A DNA stretch of 64,000 nt from Anaerolineaceae bacterium (GCA_002702065.1 NZXX01000002.1:744001-808000), one strand, 5' to 3'; shown: positions 24,200 through 34,000, counted from the first letter of the stretch. Notes: generated by a model not told the origin, from the sequence alone. A program made the numbers and translations.

Positions 24200-26068
24200 A
24201 TGAAATTGGTCATCGTAGAAAGCCCGGTCAAATCGAAGCGTATCGCTGGATACCTGGGCGAAGGTTGGCAGGTCGAGGCGTGCCGGGGGCACGTGCGTGA
24301 CCTGCCAGAAACTGAACTGGGCGTGAGCATCGAGCAGGACTTTCGCCCACAGTACCAGGTGCTGCCGGGCAAAAGCAACCTGGTCAAGAAGCTGGCGAAA
24401 GCCATCCGCGCGGCGGATGAAGTGTATCTCGCCACCGACCCGGATCGGGAAGGCGAAGCCATCGCCTGGCATCTGCTGGCGCTGGCGGGCGATCTTAAAG
24501 GAAAGCCTGTCTTCCGGGCAGTTTTCAACGCCATCACCGAAAGCGCAGTCAAAGCGGCGCTGGCCGAACCCCGTCCGCTGGATGCGGCGCTGGTGGAAGC
24601 GCAGCAGTCAAGGCGGGTGGTGGATCGTCTGGTGGGCTACCTGGTGTCGCCGCTGGCGTGTAAAGCGCTGGATGGCAGGCTGTCCGCTGGACGAGTGCAG
24701 AGTGTGGCGCTGCGGCTGGTGGTCGAGCGCGAGCGTGAGATCGAAGGCTTTACAGTGGAAACCTACTGGACAGTTCGTGCGGTCCTGGAAGCAGATGGCA
24801 GGTGGTTTGATGCCAGGCTGCATCGTCTCAAAGATACCGATGTCAAATTCAACGCCCGCGAACAGGCCGAGAAATTAGTCGGACTGTTGAACGACGTGTC
24901 CTTCTGGGTGGGCAAAGCCGGACAGACGCTCAAGCTGCGCAATCCGCTGCCACCCTTCACCACCAGCAGCTTGCAGCAGGCCGCCGCGAAGGGCCTGGGG
25001 CTGTCGCCAGAGAAGACCATGACGCTGGCGCAGACGCTGTATGAGCAGGGTCTCATCACCTATCACCGCACCGATGGCGTGTCGGTTGCGCCCGAAGCAC
25101 AGGCAGCGGCGCGTGAAGTGATCGGACGCGAATATGGGGATGTCTACCTGCCACCCATACCCCCGACCTATCAGACGAAGGCGGCCAACGCGCAAGAAGC
25201 GCATGAGGCCATCCGCCCGGCAGATGTAGCGCGTATGCCGGGTGATGCGGATGGCGACGGGGCGAAACTCTACGCCCTGGTCTGGCAGCGTTTCATGGCT
25301 TCGCAGATGACTCCGGCGCGTTATACCCTCACCGCCGCCTTGATCCACGCCGGGAAGTCGCGGGAGCGTCCGTTCCCGCTGGTCTTCAAAGCGCAGGGAC
25401 GCGAGCTGACCTTCGACGGCTTCCTGCGCGTCTATGAAGAACCGGACGATGTGGATGTAGAAGGTGAGGACGAGAGCGGCGGTGTGCCCGCTTTGAAGGA
25501 AGGGCAGGCGCTCACCCTGCTGGACCTGTCCATCGATGAGGCGCAGACGCGCCCGCCAGCGCGTTTCAGCGAAGCGGCGCTGGTGCAGGCGCTGGAGAAA
25601 CATGGGGTCGGCAGACCCTCAACCTACGCCAGCATGGTGGCCGTCATCAAAAGCAAGCAGTATGTCGCCTTGAAACAGAAATGGTTGGTTCCCACCGACA
25701 CGGGCGTGAGACTGTGCGACTTCGTGGTGGAGCGTTTCCCGAAGGTGTTCGATGTCGGTTATACCGCTCGGCTGGAAGCTGCCCTCGACCGGGTGGCCGC
25801 CGGTGAGGTGAGTCGCCTTGACCTGCTCTCGACCTTCTGGCGGGGCTTCCAGCCGCAGTTGAAGACGGCGACGGAATACGCGCTGGCGCAGGTCAAAGTA
25901 CGCCCGAAGGCGAAGGCCATCGGGGAAGCCTGCCCGGAATGCGGCGGCGACCTGATCGAGCGGCAGGGATCGCAGGGCGCGTTTATCGGCTGCGCCAGTT
26001 ACCCAACATGCAGCTACACGCGCAACCTGGAGTATAAGCCGTTGGTGCTGCATCCGGCGGAGGGCTAG
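24200..26068 (+). CDS. topA: Type IA DNA topoisomerase
   Basis: 622 residues from ATG 24200 (GAGGAG 8 bases upstream). The TOPRIM domain has E7 in VIVESPVKSKRI and the DPDRE block (80-84). The catalytic tyrosine is Y288 in LITYHRTDG. A single C-terminal zinc-finger motif (CPECGGDL ... CASYPTC) is present, fewer than in chromosomal TopA. It relaxes negative supercoils by single-strand passage. Element-borne copies accompany conjugative transfer or plasmid replication. It heads an operon with the large acidic proteins. Confidence 0.95.
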   Translation: MKLVIVESPVKSKRIAGYLGEGWQVEACRGHVRDLPETELGVSIEQDFRPQYQVLPGKSNLVKKLAKAIRAADEVYLATDPDREGEAIAWHLLALAGDLKGKPVFRAVFNAITESAVKAALAEPRPLDAALVEAQQSRRVVDRLVGYLVSPLACKALDGRLSAGRVQSVALRLVVEREREIEGFTVETYWTVRAVLEADGRWFDARLHRLKDTDVKFNAREQAEKLVGLLNDVSFWVGKAGQTLKLRNPLPPFTTSSLQQAAAKGLGLSPEKTMTLAQTLYEQGLITYHRTDGVSVAPEAQAAAREVIGREYGDVYLPPIPPTYQTKAANAQEAHEAIRPADVARMPGDADGDGAKLYALVWQRFMASQMTPARYTLTAALIHAGKSRERPFPLVFKAQGRELTFDGFLRVYEEPDDVDVEGEDESGGVPALKEGQALTLLDLSIDEAQTRPPARFSEAALVQALEKHGVGRPSTYASMVAVIKSKQYVALKQKWLVPTDTGVRLCDFVVERFPKVFDVGYTARLEAALDRVAAGEVSRLDLLSTFWRGFQPQLKTATEYALAQVKVRPKAKAIGEACPECGGDLIERQGSQGAFIGCASYPTCSYTRNLEYKPLVLHPAEG

Positions 26069-26071
26069 TCC

Positions 26072-27220
26072 ATGAGCGACTACACGACCATGCCGGAACC
26101 GCCGCCCATCGACTACGACGATTGGGGACCGCCGCCGGTCGATTTCGACTACGTACCGGATCATGACCCGTATCCACCGGAAGATCTTTCACCATCCGTT
26201 CTGGACGGCTTTATCCCTGACGACTACGCGCCGGAGGACGGCGCGTATCTTCCCGACATCCCACCGCTCAGTCAGGATGGCTTGCAAGGGTTTGAAACGC
26301 CTGAGCCGACTGATGAAAGCTGGTCGTGGCACGATGCGCGGCTGATTGGCGTGGATCGCGGCGAGGAAGCCGAGGGGCAGCGGTACGAAGTCGGGGTGAT
26401 TGACCTGTATGCCGATGCCGACACGGGTGACCTGGGTGGCAGCTACCTGCCCATCGCGGCCTTCAGCGACGAAGTCCCGGCTGCCGCCTTCTACCATGAC
26501 TTGCAGGGGCAGATTCATGAGCAGGGCTTAACGCCGTATCAAGTGCCGGATTTCGCCGAGGCACGCGCCCTTGAGATGAATCCCGAACCCGCGAACTGGC
26601 GCGGCGCGCAGCCTGCCGAGTATGCCGCCTATGAATACCTGCGCGACCTGGAAACCTTCGACCCGGCGTTGGCTGATGACCCGCCGGAGGAAGCGCTCGA
26701 CCCGCTCATCCAGACCGCCATCGAACTGGGCGGTGTCGCGCGAGCGGTTGAGCCAGAGGTCGAGGCTGAACCAGCCGTCGATGAAGCGGCATTTCAGGCA
26801 CTGAATGCCATCGGCGTGCAGGCCGAGAACTTTGATCCCAACACCGACCCGCCGCCCTTCTACGATGCTGAGACCGGCACCGCCTACTGGATCGGGGTTT
26901 TCCAGCCGGACAAGGATGACCGTGACAACTGCGTGACCAGCATCCTGTCGCTGGGACGCAATCCTGAAACGGGCGCGATGGAAGCCCAGCTTGCGCCCTG
27001 TGTGCCGGGTGACTGGGACAAAGCCTATGCCTCGGCAGAATACCTGATCCAGGTCGCGCAGAAAGGCGGCATCGAGCAGGTCTTCGACACCGCCGAGGGT
27101 ATGGCACTGGCAACGGACCAGCGTGACTTCTGGGAGACCGAGCGCGGTGTGGCGCTGGAACCGGACACGACACGGGAGATTGCCGACCGCGCCCGCGAGA
27201 CCTGGGAGGTGGAGCTGTGA
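26072..27220 (+). CDS. Acidic protein of unknown function, topoisomerase operon
   Basis: 382 residues, strongly acidic, with a Pro/Asp/Tyr-rich first ~80 residues (PPIDYDDWGPPPVDFDYVPD) that is probably disordered. Folded segments at ~85-170 and ~255-380. Its C-terminal segment (KGGIEQVFDTAEGMALATDQ) resembles the repeated module of the 890-residue protein downstream, so the two are probably related. It overlaps the next gene by four bases. No function assigned; the charge makes DNA mimicry a possibility, but that is only a guess. Confidence 0.6.
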   Translation: MSDYTTMPEPPPIDYDDWGPPPVDFDYVPDHDPYPPEDLSPSVLDGFIPDDYAPEDGAYLPDIPPLSQDGLQGFETPEPTDESWSWHDARLIGVDRGEEAEGQRYEVGVIDLYADADTGDLGGSYLPIAAFSDEVPAAAFYHDLQGQIHEQGLTPYQVPDFAEARALEMNPEPANWRGAQPAEYAAYEYLRDLETFDPALADDPPEEALDPLIQTAIELGGVARAVEPEVEAEPAVDEAAFQALNAIGVQAENFDPNTDPPPFYDAETGTAYWIGVFQPDKDDRDNCVTSILSLGRNPETGAMEAQLAPCVPGDWDKAYASAEYLIQVAQKGGIEQVFDTAEGMALATDQRDFWETERGVALEPDTTREIADRARETWEVEL

Positions 27221-27459
27221 GCGAGGCGATAGTACGTGACTACAGCTTTACCGTGCGCCTGTCTGCTGAAGAACGCGCGCAGCTTGGAGCGCTGGCGGCG
27301 CAGTGGGGTCTGGATAAATCCGCGACTGTGCGGCGCGCTTTGCAGATGGCGCCTGCCGGAGGACAACCACTGCCAGCAGTTGGATGCTTTGTGCCGCTTC
27401 ACGTTGAGGATGTGTCCTTCCCGGTGCGTTTGAGTGGAAAGGCTGCCAATGGTGGATAA
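27217..27459 (+). CDS. Small putative ribbon-helix-helix protein
   Basis: 80 residues from a GTG that overlaps the previous stop (GTGA). The first 45 residues (YSFTVRLSAEERAQLGALAA, then KSATVRRAL) fit a ribbon-helix-helix DNA-binding fold. The short tail ends in a second basic strand-like stretch. Possible regulator or plasmid-partition-type accessory factor. It overlaps the next gene by 11 bases. Confidence 0.6.
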   Translation: MSEAIVRDYSFTVRLSAEERAQLGALAAQWGLDKSATVRRALQMAPAGGQPLPAVGCFVPLHVEDVSFPVRLSGKAANGG

Positions 27460-30121
27460 CCCAACCCGCCACATTGACGAGGACGACTCGATTTATGCCG
27501 CTGAGATCGTGCCGCCGGAAGGCGATACCTATGGCGCAAAGTACCACGTTGACCTGGTGCGGGCTTCCGTGGACGACTACGGGCTGGGGCGTGAACAGCG
27601 GTTGACCGTGGGGCAGTATGGCTCGTGGATGGAAGCGGAGGAACATCTGCACGAAGTCGAAGATGGGCTGGCTGAAAAGGGATTGGCGGCGCTCGGTGAG
27701 GATGTCCAGCGCCTGCGCGAGCAGCCCTTCGAGGAGGAGGTCTTCTATATGACAGCAGTTTATCCACCCGACGTGGAGGACAGTGATCGCGCCGCCGCGA
27801 ACCTGCTGGCCGTAGGAGAGACGAGCATCTCGACGGCGAGGCTGGCGGCGGGTGAACGTGACTCCGTAGAAGCGGTAGTTGAACGGGTGGATGTCGCGTT
27901 CGCCGAAAACGGCAGAGAGGGCGGGCTGGCAGCAGCTCGGCAGGAAGCTGATTTGAATGGCACACCCCCCGCCACACCCCTTTTCGCCCCTGATGACGGG
28001 GCGGTGCGTCACGTCGATGGCGGCGGTACGGCGCACTGGTTCGCCGTTGTGGAACGCGATGTACGGGAAAACGCCCTCGATGCCAATGCTTACGAGTTGC
28101 GTTACTTCCGTTCACTGGAAATGGAGGATGGTTCTCAGCGAAGCGACTCCTATCCGGTCATGCCCTTACCAGACGACGACCCCGGTTCAGCCTGGCCGCT
28201 GCGAGGGCTGGAGATGTATCTGAGGAAAGGGGATGTCTATATGGCGCAGCAGTTTGCCCATGATGTAGCGGATGCCTACGGGCAGGGATTCCCTGAACCG
28301 TTGGAGCTACCCGCGCTCGATCCCCGCCCGGAGTATTACTTCGGTTATGGTGTGGGGCCGTCCAATTCGCCAAGTCTGGAAGCTGTCAAGACCTGGATGG
28401 ATGGGGCGGAACGCCGCTTTGACACGCTGACGGTCGGTGAGTATGGCATGTACGACGAAGCTGCTGTCGATGAGCGTGAGTTGGAGCAGGTCATGGACGA
28501 AAAAGGGATTGAGGCAGTGATGAACCTGGCTGAACACATGGCCGTAGCAGGTGGCTACCTCGACCCGCAGCGTGACGACCCGCGTATCTTCTTCGAGGAC
28601 GACGCGCCGCCGGATATGTTCATGACCGAGCGCCAGCGTGAACTCAACCTCCCGTCCTATGGCCTGGGGGCAGTCTCCGCCAACGGCGACTCCTTCCTGG
28701 ATGTCGTCAAGTCGTGGGGTGAAGCTAGTTACGAACGGCTGGTGATCCCGCAGCCAGATTGGGAGACTGCTCAGGCGAACGCGGATGTAGCGGGTGAGAT
28801 GGTCGAAGCCGGGCGCTTGCAGGATGCGATGCGACTGGTGGAACTGGCCGGGATAGAGGCAGGCATCATCGACCCCGAACGCGACGACCCGCGCCTGTTC
28901 ACGCAGGGGCCGCCCGATCCGTTCACGACCATCCGCCAGGCGGAGTTAGCGCAGGAGACCGAAATCGCTGTGAATGACGGCTTCGACACCGAGGAATTTG
29001 ACGTGGAACCGCCGGGCTATCCGGCGCTGTACCGGGAGTTTGCCGAAGCAGCCGAGCGCGAACGCGAAGCGAATGCCGACCTCGAAGGCGCGGGGTGGTT
29101 TGAAGCGACCTTTGCCAAATCCGAGACCGAACTGCTTCAGCCGGTGAACGATACCGTGAACTACGCCGTGGTGGTGCAGGAAGCCGACCCCTGGACAGTC
29201 GAATTGGCAGTGGAGAAATACTGGAAAGAGCCGGGCGGTTATGTCGGCGTGGATTCGCTGACGCTTCATACCTACGACCCTGATACCGGACGCGAACAGG
29301 CAGAACAGGAACGCGAGGCGCTGCTGGAGGTCTACGACGAGCGCGGGCTGGAAGCTATGATGCACAAAGCCGAGCTGACCGCCATGCAAAATGATTGGCT
29401 GGATGGGGATCGCGCGGACCCGCGTCTGTTCAAGCAGGGACCGCCGGATCGCTTCGAGACGCTGGCGCAGCGGTTGGAAGGGGAAGTCAATCCCTACTGG
29501 AATACCGATGGTGAGTCTGTGCCGCTGCCAGAGCCGCAGGATTACGTCTACCGGGTCGAATTCGATAATGTGGGGGGCATGGATTTTGTGCCCCGTGAAG
29601 CGGCTGAACATCCCTACTGGCGCATGGAGACCCTGCCTGTCAGCGACCCGGACGGCGAACCCCTGGGACATGCCATGCACATGGTCGTCTATCCAAACGT
29701 CGAGCATGACCCGGAGCGCGTCGGCACGCCTGCGATGGCGGAGGATGAACCATTTCGCCTGTTGGAGATGGCGCACTTTGAGACCACCGAAGCGGCGGAC
29801 AAATTCGGCAAAGAGTTTAACGGCTACCTGATGCCCGGCTTGCTGGAAGGACCCGAACTGGCGGAGGAGGTGGCGCGGCTGGAAGGCTTGCCGGTGGCGT
29901 GGAAGACGCTGGAGGGCGACGACCTGACCGCCTACCAGAATCTCACGCTGACGCTGACCCGCGACCCGGCAGACTGGCATCCCTACAACCCCAACGCCGA
30001 ACGCGATGCGCGGATTGAGGTGGAAGGGCTGTACACCGACCCGATCCAGCAGTTTACACGACTGGATGAAGACGAGGACGAGCCGAAAGTCGAGCCAGTG
30101 TCACTGGATTTTGATCTATAG
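27449..30121 (+). CDS. Large acidic protein with repeated modules
   Basis: 890 residues from ATG 27449 (GGAAAGG upstream). At least three repeats of ~120-170 residues carry the landmark D-x-D-D/A-D-P-R-x-F, PPD-x-F-x-T and a helix of the type KGIEAVMNLAEHMAV or RGLEAMMHKAELTAM. Examples are YLDPQRDDPRIF, IIDPERDDPRLF and WLDGDRADPRLF. The whole protein is very acidic and has no membrane segment. Unknown family. Related by sequence style to the 382-residue protein upstream. Followed directly by a terminator. Confidence 0.65.
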   Translation: MVDNPTRHIDEDDSIYAAEIVPPEGDTYGAKYHVDLVRASVDDYGLGREQRLTVGQYGSWMEAEEHLHEVEDGLAEKGLAALGEDVQRLREQPFEEEVFYMTAVYPPDVEDSDRAAANLLAVGETSISTARLAAGERDSVEAVVERVDVAFAENGREGGLAAARQEADLNGTPPATPLFAPDDGAVRHVDGGGTAHWFAVVERDVRENALDANAYELRYFRSLEMEDGSQRSDSYPVMPLPDDDPGSAWPLRGLEMYLRKGDVYMAQQFAHDVADAYGQGFPEPLELPALDPRPEYYFGYGVGPSNSPSLEAVKTWMDGAERRFDTLTVGEYGMYDEAAVDERELEQVMDEKGIEAVMNLAEHMAVAGGYLDPQRDDPRIFFEDDAPPDMFMTERQRELNLPSYGLGAVSANGDSFLDVVKSWGEASYERLVIPQPDWETAQANADVAGEMVEAGRLQDAMRLVELAGIEAGIIDPERDDPRLFTQGPPDPFTTIRQAELAQETEIAVNDGFDTEEFDVEPPGYPALYREFAEAAEREREANADLEGAGWFEATFAKSETELLQPVNDTVNYAVVVQEADPWTVELAVEKYWKEPGGYVGVDSLTLHTYDPDTGREQAEQEREALLEVYDERGLEAMMHKAELTAMQNDWLDGDRADPRLFKQGPPDRFETLAQRLEGEVNPYWNTDGESVPLPEPQDYVYRVEFDNVGGMDFVPREAAEHPYWRMETLPVSDPDGEPLGHAMHMVVYPNVEHDPERVGTPAMAEDEPFRLLEMAHFETTEAADKFGKEFNGYLMPGLLEGPELAEEVARLEGLPVAWKTLEGDDLTAYQNLTLTLTRDPADWHPYNPNAERDARIEVEGLYTDPIQQFTRLDEDEDEPKVEPVSLDFDL

Positions 30122-30129
30122 ACAATTCG

Positions 30130-30151
30130 CCCGGCATAGAGCCGGGTTTTT
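30130..30151 (+). terminator. Rho-independent terminator of the topoisomerase operon
   Basis: CCCGGC/GCCGGG with loop ATAGA, then five T. Confidence 0.9.
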
Positions 30152-30157
30152 GTTTGT

Positions 30158-30191
30158 CGATGCGCCATTGGCATCGGAAACTTGTTATGAT
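30158..30191 (+). promoter_or_regulatory. Promoter with inverted repeat for the zinc-ribbon gene
   Basis: An extended -10, TGTTATGAT (TATGAT at 30186-30191), lies just after an inverted repeat CGATGC-N7-GCATCG at about 30158-30177 that could serve as an operator. No good -35 seen, consistent with an extended -10 promoter. Confidence 0.5.
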
Positions 30192-30223
30192 AGAGGTGCT
30201 TCGCCAACGGGTTTGAGGATGCT

Positions 30224-30817
30224 ATGGGTAATTTCGAGGAAGAATACGACGATGGAGTCATCATCGACACGATCTGTGCAGGCTGTGATCTGTTCCGTCC
30301 GGTTAATGATCTGAGCCTGTGTGATGAATGTTTCGCTAAGCTCGAACGTGACCTGATCCGCTCACGCGATTGGGCGTATTCGGTGACGGCTTTCATGGTT
30401 GCTGAGGATCAACTGGAGGCGCTGCGTGAGCGGGTAATCCGGGATCACGGTGCTGCCTATGAATTGATTGAAGACCCTCACGCACCGAAAAAGCGCAAAG
30501 GCAAGAATAAACGCTCCCACTCCCGCAGCACACAGCGCAAACGAGAAATTGCGGCAAAGGCGATACGCGATTACGATACAGAAACTGTGCTGCAATCGGC
30601 GCGGGACTTTCTTCGCCAACAGGACGAGGAGTGGATGAACTTCAGCCGCCTCTCCCAGCATCTTTATGAGACTTTCTACAAACTCAAGCCTAAACATCTG
30701 GGGCCGAAGGGCAAGAAGTACAAGAGCCTGTTGAAATTTATCGCTGACTATCCTGATGATTTCGAGGTGCGTCAGGATGATGAAAATAAAGGGATATACT
30801 GGATGCGTCTGAGATAG
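30224..30817 (+). CDS. Zinc-ribbon and winged-helix-like protein
   Basis: 197 residues. An N-terminal CAGC ... LCDEC pair forms a zinc ribbon (~17-35). A basic linker (PKKRKGKNKRSHSRSTQRKR) precedes a C-terminal domain (~140-197, FSRLSQHLYETFYKLKPKHL and a final WMRLR strand) that resembles small OST-HTH/winged-helix modules. Likely nucleic-acid binding. A lone gene with its own promoter, ending 18 bases before the convergent HU gene. Confidence 0.6.
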   Translation: MGNFEEEYDDGVIIDTICAGCDLFRPVNDLSLCDECFAKLERDLIRSRDWAYSVTAFMVAEDQLEALRERVIRDHGAAYELIEDPHAPKKRKGKNKRSHSRSTQRKREIAAKAIRDYDTETVLQSARDFLRQQDEEWMNFSRLSQHLYETFYKLKPKHLGPKGKKYKSLLKFIADYPDDFEVRQDDENKGIYWMRLR

Positions 30818-30835
30818 CCCAACATGGTGTCCGCT

Positions 30836-31126
30836 TTAGTCGTGACTTCCCTCGTTTAGCTGCCCTCTGAGTTTTTTACTCACCCGCGAACTCACTCGCC
30901 GGACATAGCGCGGGGCATTGCCGCCCTTGAGCGTCCCGGCGTTTTCACCCCGGTCAATGATCTGCGTTTCCAGCACGAGGAAGTTCTCCAATTCGATCTT
31001 GCCACCGGCGACCAGTTCCTCCGTCCACACGTCGATGAGCGTTTCCAGCACCAACTGGACTTCGCGGTTCTTCAGCCGCGTGCGCCGCCCAATCTCGCGT
31101 ATCATCTTGTTCTTGTTCAAGGTCAC
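30836..31126 (-). CDS. HU/IHF-family DNA-binding protein
   Basis: 96 residues from a GTG start that overlaps the TraG stop (GTGA). The N-terminal helices (LNKNKMIREIGRRTRLKNRE) and the strand LVAGGKIELENFLVLETQII are HU-like. The arm segment is replaced by a Gly/Arg-rich stretch (GGNAPRYVRRVSSRVSK). HU proteins bend DNA and could help build the relaxosome or the recombinase synapse. Last gene of the mobilisation operon. Confidence 0.82.
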   Translation of the reverse strand: MTLNKNKMIREIGRRTRLKNREVQLVLETLIDVWTEELVAGGKIELENFLVLETQIIDRGENAGTLKGGNAPRYVRRVSSRVSKKLRGQLNEGSHD

Positions 31127-33111
31127 GGTTCTATCTCCATCTGCTGTTTGCGCTGTTCATGGGTGCGGCGCATCACATCTAGTCCTGTGAACTGTGCCCC
31201 GCCTGCCTTTTCCTGCGCCTTGTCCATCGCCAATTGATAGGCTTCCCGCAGTTTGTCGTGGTTGACCTCGGTCGGTGGGGCAGGTGGCAGTTCCAGCGCA
31301 ATACCCCGTTCCAGCAGCAGCGGCTCAACGCCTTCACCGGATTTCAGCCGCCGTTTCCAGTCCTCACGCTCGTAGAAGCGCGTCAGCCGGGCGTTCAGCA
31401 CCACCTGCGTGGCGAATCCCACTTCGACGTATCGCGCAAAGATGGTGCAGTTGCCAATCTGCGGCGTGATGACCTCATCGACGGTCAGCAGCGGGCGCGA
31501 GCGGCTGTACTTGTCATCGGCTGAACCTTCCTGCGTCGCTGTGCCAGAGGCGCTGCTGTAGAAGTCGGCAGTATCGGCATCACAACCGCCATAAACCACC
31601 TGCGTCGCCAGACCGGTGAACAGCGCTTGTGTGCCTTCATTGCCGTAAATCATGTGGAACTGCCCCTTGGTCTGCGCACCGATCAGGATGCTGATGCGGC
31701 GCTTGCGCACGAGGTTCACATCGGCCACAAGTGAATCCAGCTTGCCCAACGTCGGGAACTCGTCCAGGATCACGCCGACAGGCATCGGCAGCGGGCCTCT
31801 ATTGCGCTCGCCGATGGTGTCCAGGTCGAGCATCAGCTTGCGCAGGGTCGCACCGAGATAGGAGGCATAGACCGCTCGCATTCTGCCAGGGCAGGTCAAC
31901 ACGACGACCGTTGGTTGCTCGACGATCAGCTCCGCGTCAAAATCCGATGCAGCGGTGTTGTCGCGGACTTCGGTAGACGCCCAGCCGGTGAGTGCCGTCG
32001 CCAGTGTCGCCACCACATTCGAGGCGACCTTGCCATCCGATCCAACCGACGCGATGAAGCTGTTGGCAAGCAGGGAAGCATCATCCTTTTTCGACGAGAG
32101 CGACTGCGCCAATGCCTTGAGATCGTTCATGGCGTTGTAGATGTTACCCAGGTTGTCGAAGCGGATCAGGCAGGCGGCCAGCAGCGCAGCGGCGCTGTCC
32201 GTCCAGAACCGGTTATCGCCCTGCGCGGATGGCACGAGTACATCCGCGATGGCACGGGCATCGGACACATTGTTGATGCCTTCCGCCAGGTTGTAGCGTG
32301 GCCCGATGGTTGAAGTCGGATCATGCACGACCACCAGATGGCGCGTGACGGAGGCATATTTCAGCACATGGGCGGTGATTTCGCCTTGAGGATCGGCGAC
32401 GATCAAGCTGTGACCGGCCAGCATCCGGTCGGCAATCGCAGGCAGGATGATACCCTGTGTCTTGCCTGAACCGGGGCCGCCGAGCGTGAGGATGCCGCGT
32501 GCAATATCCTCGCCGCCCAAACAAAAGCGTCCCGTTCCCAGGTCGAGCCGCCGCCTATCCTCACCCCAGAACGCGCCGAGCAGGATCAGCCCTTCCGGGT
32601 CTTCACGCCGAAAGCGTTTGTACTCGCGCTGGGTGCAGAAGTGCGAAGAGCCGAGCGTGCCGCGCTTGACCTGTGGACTGCGAAGCCGGTCTACCCGTTC
32701 CCGCAGCCAGCCGCCGTTTTTGATGCCGTTGTGCAGTCCGAGCATGACGATGAAACTCACAAAAATCAGCATCACCCCAAACATGAACAGCCGTGTATGC
32801 TGGATGTTGTCTGGGCCGCCGCCGATGGCGCGGATGAAGGCATTGGTCGCCTGCCTGCCGCGCACGGGCTGGATTGCCAGATCGCCAAGTAAGGATAGGT
32901 AAAGCGTCGCTACGCCTAACAGCACAATCCCGTGTGTGAACAACTTCACGCCGCGTTTCCAGCCAGAGATGCTCTGTGTCTCACTGCTCCGCTGGATGCC
33001 TGCGCCAAATATCACGCTGACCACCAGCGGCATGAGTAAAGTCAAGCACAGCAGCGGTGCAGTCAGGCCGCTGAGAAGGGCGCGACCTTCGGTGAACAGC
33101 CAGTAGATCAT
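31123..33111 (-). CDS. VirD4/TraG-type coupling protein
   Basis: 662 residues. About three to four N-terminal membrane helices (first ~130 residues), then the ATPase with Walker A GGPGSGKT (211-218), Walker B PVGVILDEFPTLGKL and the following QTKGQ region. This is the coupling protein that brings the relaxase-DNA complex to the type IV channel. It lies in the operon with the relaxase and MobC-like genes under motif D. Normal length. Confidence 0.94.
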   Translation of the reverse strand: MIYWLFTEGRALLSGLTAPLLCLTLLMPLVVSVIFGAGIQRSSETQSISGWKRGVKLFTHGIVLLGVATLYLSLLGDLAIQPVRGRQATNAFIRAIGGGPDNIQHTRLFMFGVMLIFVSFIVMLGLHNGIKNGGWLRERVDRLRSPQVKRGTLGSSHFCTQREYKRFRREDPEGLILLGAFWGEDRRRLDLGTGRFCLGGEDIARGILTLGGPGSGKTQGIILPAIADRMLAGHSLIVADPQGEITAHVLKYASVTRHLVVVHDPTSTIGPRYNLAEGINNVSDARAIADVLVPSAQGDNRFWTDSAAALLAACLIRFDNLGNIYNAMNDLKALAQSLSSKKDDASLLANSFIASVGSDGKVASNVVATLATALTGWASTEVRDNTAASDFDAELIVEQPTVVVLTCPGRMRAVYASYLGATLRKLMLDLDTIGERNRGPLPMPVGVILDEFPTLGKLDSLVADVNLVRKRRISILIGAQTKGQFHMIYGNEGTQALFTGLATQVVYGGCDADTADFYSSASGTATQEGSADDKYSRSRPLLTVDEVITPQIGNCTIFARYVEVGFATQVVLNARLTRFYEREDWKRRLKSGEGVEPLLLERGIALELPPAPPTEVNHDKLREAYQLAMDKAQEKAGGAQFTGLDVMRRTHEQRKQQMEIEP

Positions 33112-33114
33112 CGA

Positions 33115-33321
33115 CTATTCCTCTGTTTCGCGTTGTTCGCTGGCTGGCCGTCGCAGCCAAAAACGGTTGACTGCCCAGGTGATGCCAATTAAGACAACAA
33201 CCGTGAGGTAGAGCGCTTCGTCGAAATTGATTCCGAGCACCCGTCCAATGGCGGTCCCAACCAGCAATAATGTCACCAGCGTAAAGCCGCCGATGGCTGT
33301 TTGTGGTTTCAGGTGAATCAT
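33115..33321 (-). CDS. Small two-helix membrane protein
   Basis: 68 residues beginning MIHLKPQTAIGGF, with AGGAG seven bases before the ATG. Two hydrophobic helices (TLVTLLLVGTAIGRVLGI; LYLTVVVLIGITWAVNRFWL) and a charged tail. It sits between relaxase and TraG, where small membrane partners of the coupling protein are common. No family recognised. Confidence 0.65.
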   Translation of the reverse strand: MIHLKPQTAIGGFTLVTLLLVGTAIGRVLGINFDEALYLTVVVLIGITWAVNRFWLRRPASEQRETEE

Positions 33322-33331
33322 GTCTATGCTC

Positions 33332-34000
33332 CTATCTGCGTGGGAACCACGCATCGAGGTCGTTCCAGTTAGGGGTTATCTCGGCTTCCTGCTCACGGTG
33401 CAGACGCCATTCGGGACCCACAATGTTATCCAGCGCCGCTTCAAAATGGCGGGTGGCGATGTCACGGAAGAGCGCGTCGTGTCCGCGTTCTTTGTTGTTA
33501 TAAACAGGCAGCCGCTCGGCGATAGATGGGGCCGTCCCCGGCAGCACCACATGGGTGTGTAGCTGCTGCATCGGCTCGTCACCGTCCGCTTTGGGTTCAG
33601 TCAGTCGGTCGTGCAGGACATAGCTGTACTCCGGCAGATCAAAACCCCGTTCGGTGTAATAATCTTCAACGATGCGCTCGGTCAGATCGGACACCACCTG
33701 CGGACGCTGGTCTTCCGGTACGAGCGCCATCAGGTCGGGGGCAGGGGAGACCACCCATGTCCAGGCAAGCACGTGCTGGCTTTGGAGATGATCGCAGTGC
33801 TCGAGGATTTCCCGGTAGTGCTTGCCCATCCCCAGATCGCGCCAGCGTTCATCTTCTTCAGTCTGGGCCAGGTGGTCAGTGCGGTTGTCGCGGTATTGAA
33901 GGTACTTCAAAGTGCTGCGAAGCCCTTTGTGTCCAGTCCCGCGCCCCTTGCGCTTGGGGCCTTTGTAGGCGAAGTCCACCACGATAATGGCTTTGCTCAA
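33332..34000 (-). CDS. Putative relaxase / mobilisation endonuclease
   Basis: 222 residues. A histidine cluster is formed by YVLHDRL (H130) and QQLHTHVVLPG (H148, H150), the metal site of HUH-type relaxases. An N-terminal Tyr (in LKYLQYRDN, ~33-37) could be the nicking residue. The TTG start overlaps the stop of the MobC-like gene and has GGAG 8 bases upstream. It would nick oriT and lead the strand through the channel. Short for a relaxase, with no helicase or primase domain. Confidence 0.8.
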   Translation of the reverse strand: MSKAIIVVDFAYKGPKRKGRGTGHKGLRSTLKYLQYRDNRTDHLAQTEEDERWRDLGMGKHYREILEHCDHLQSQHVLAWTWVVSPAPDLMALVPEDQRPQVVSDLTERIVEDYYTERGFDLPEYSYVLHDRLTEPKADGDEPMQQLHTHVVLPGTAPSIAERLPVYNNKERGHDALFRDIATRHFEAALDNIVGPEWRLHREQEAEITPNWNDLDAWFPRR

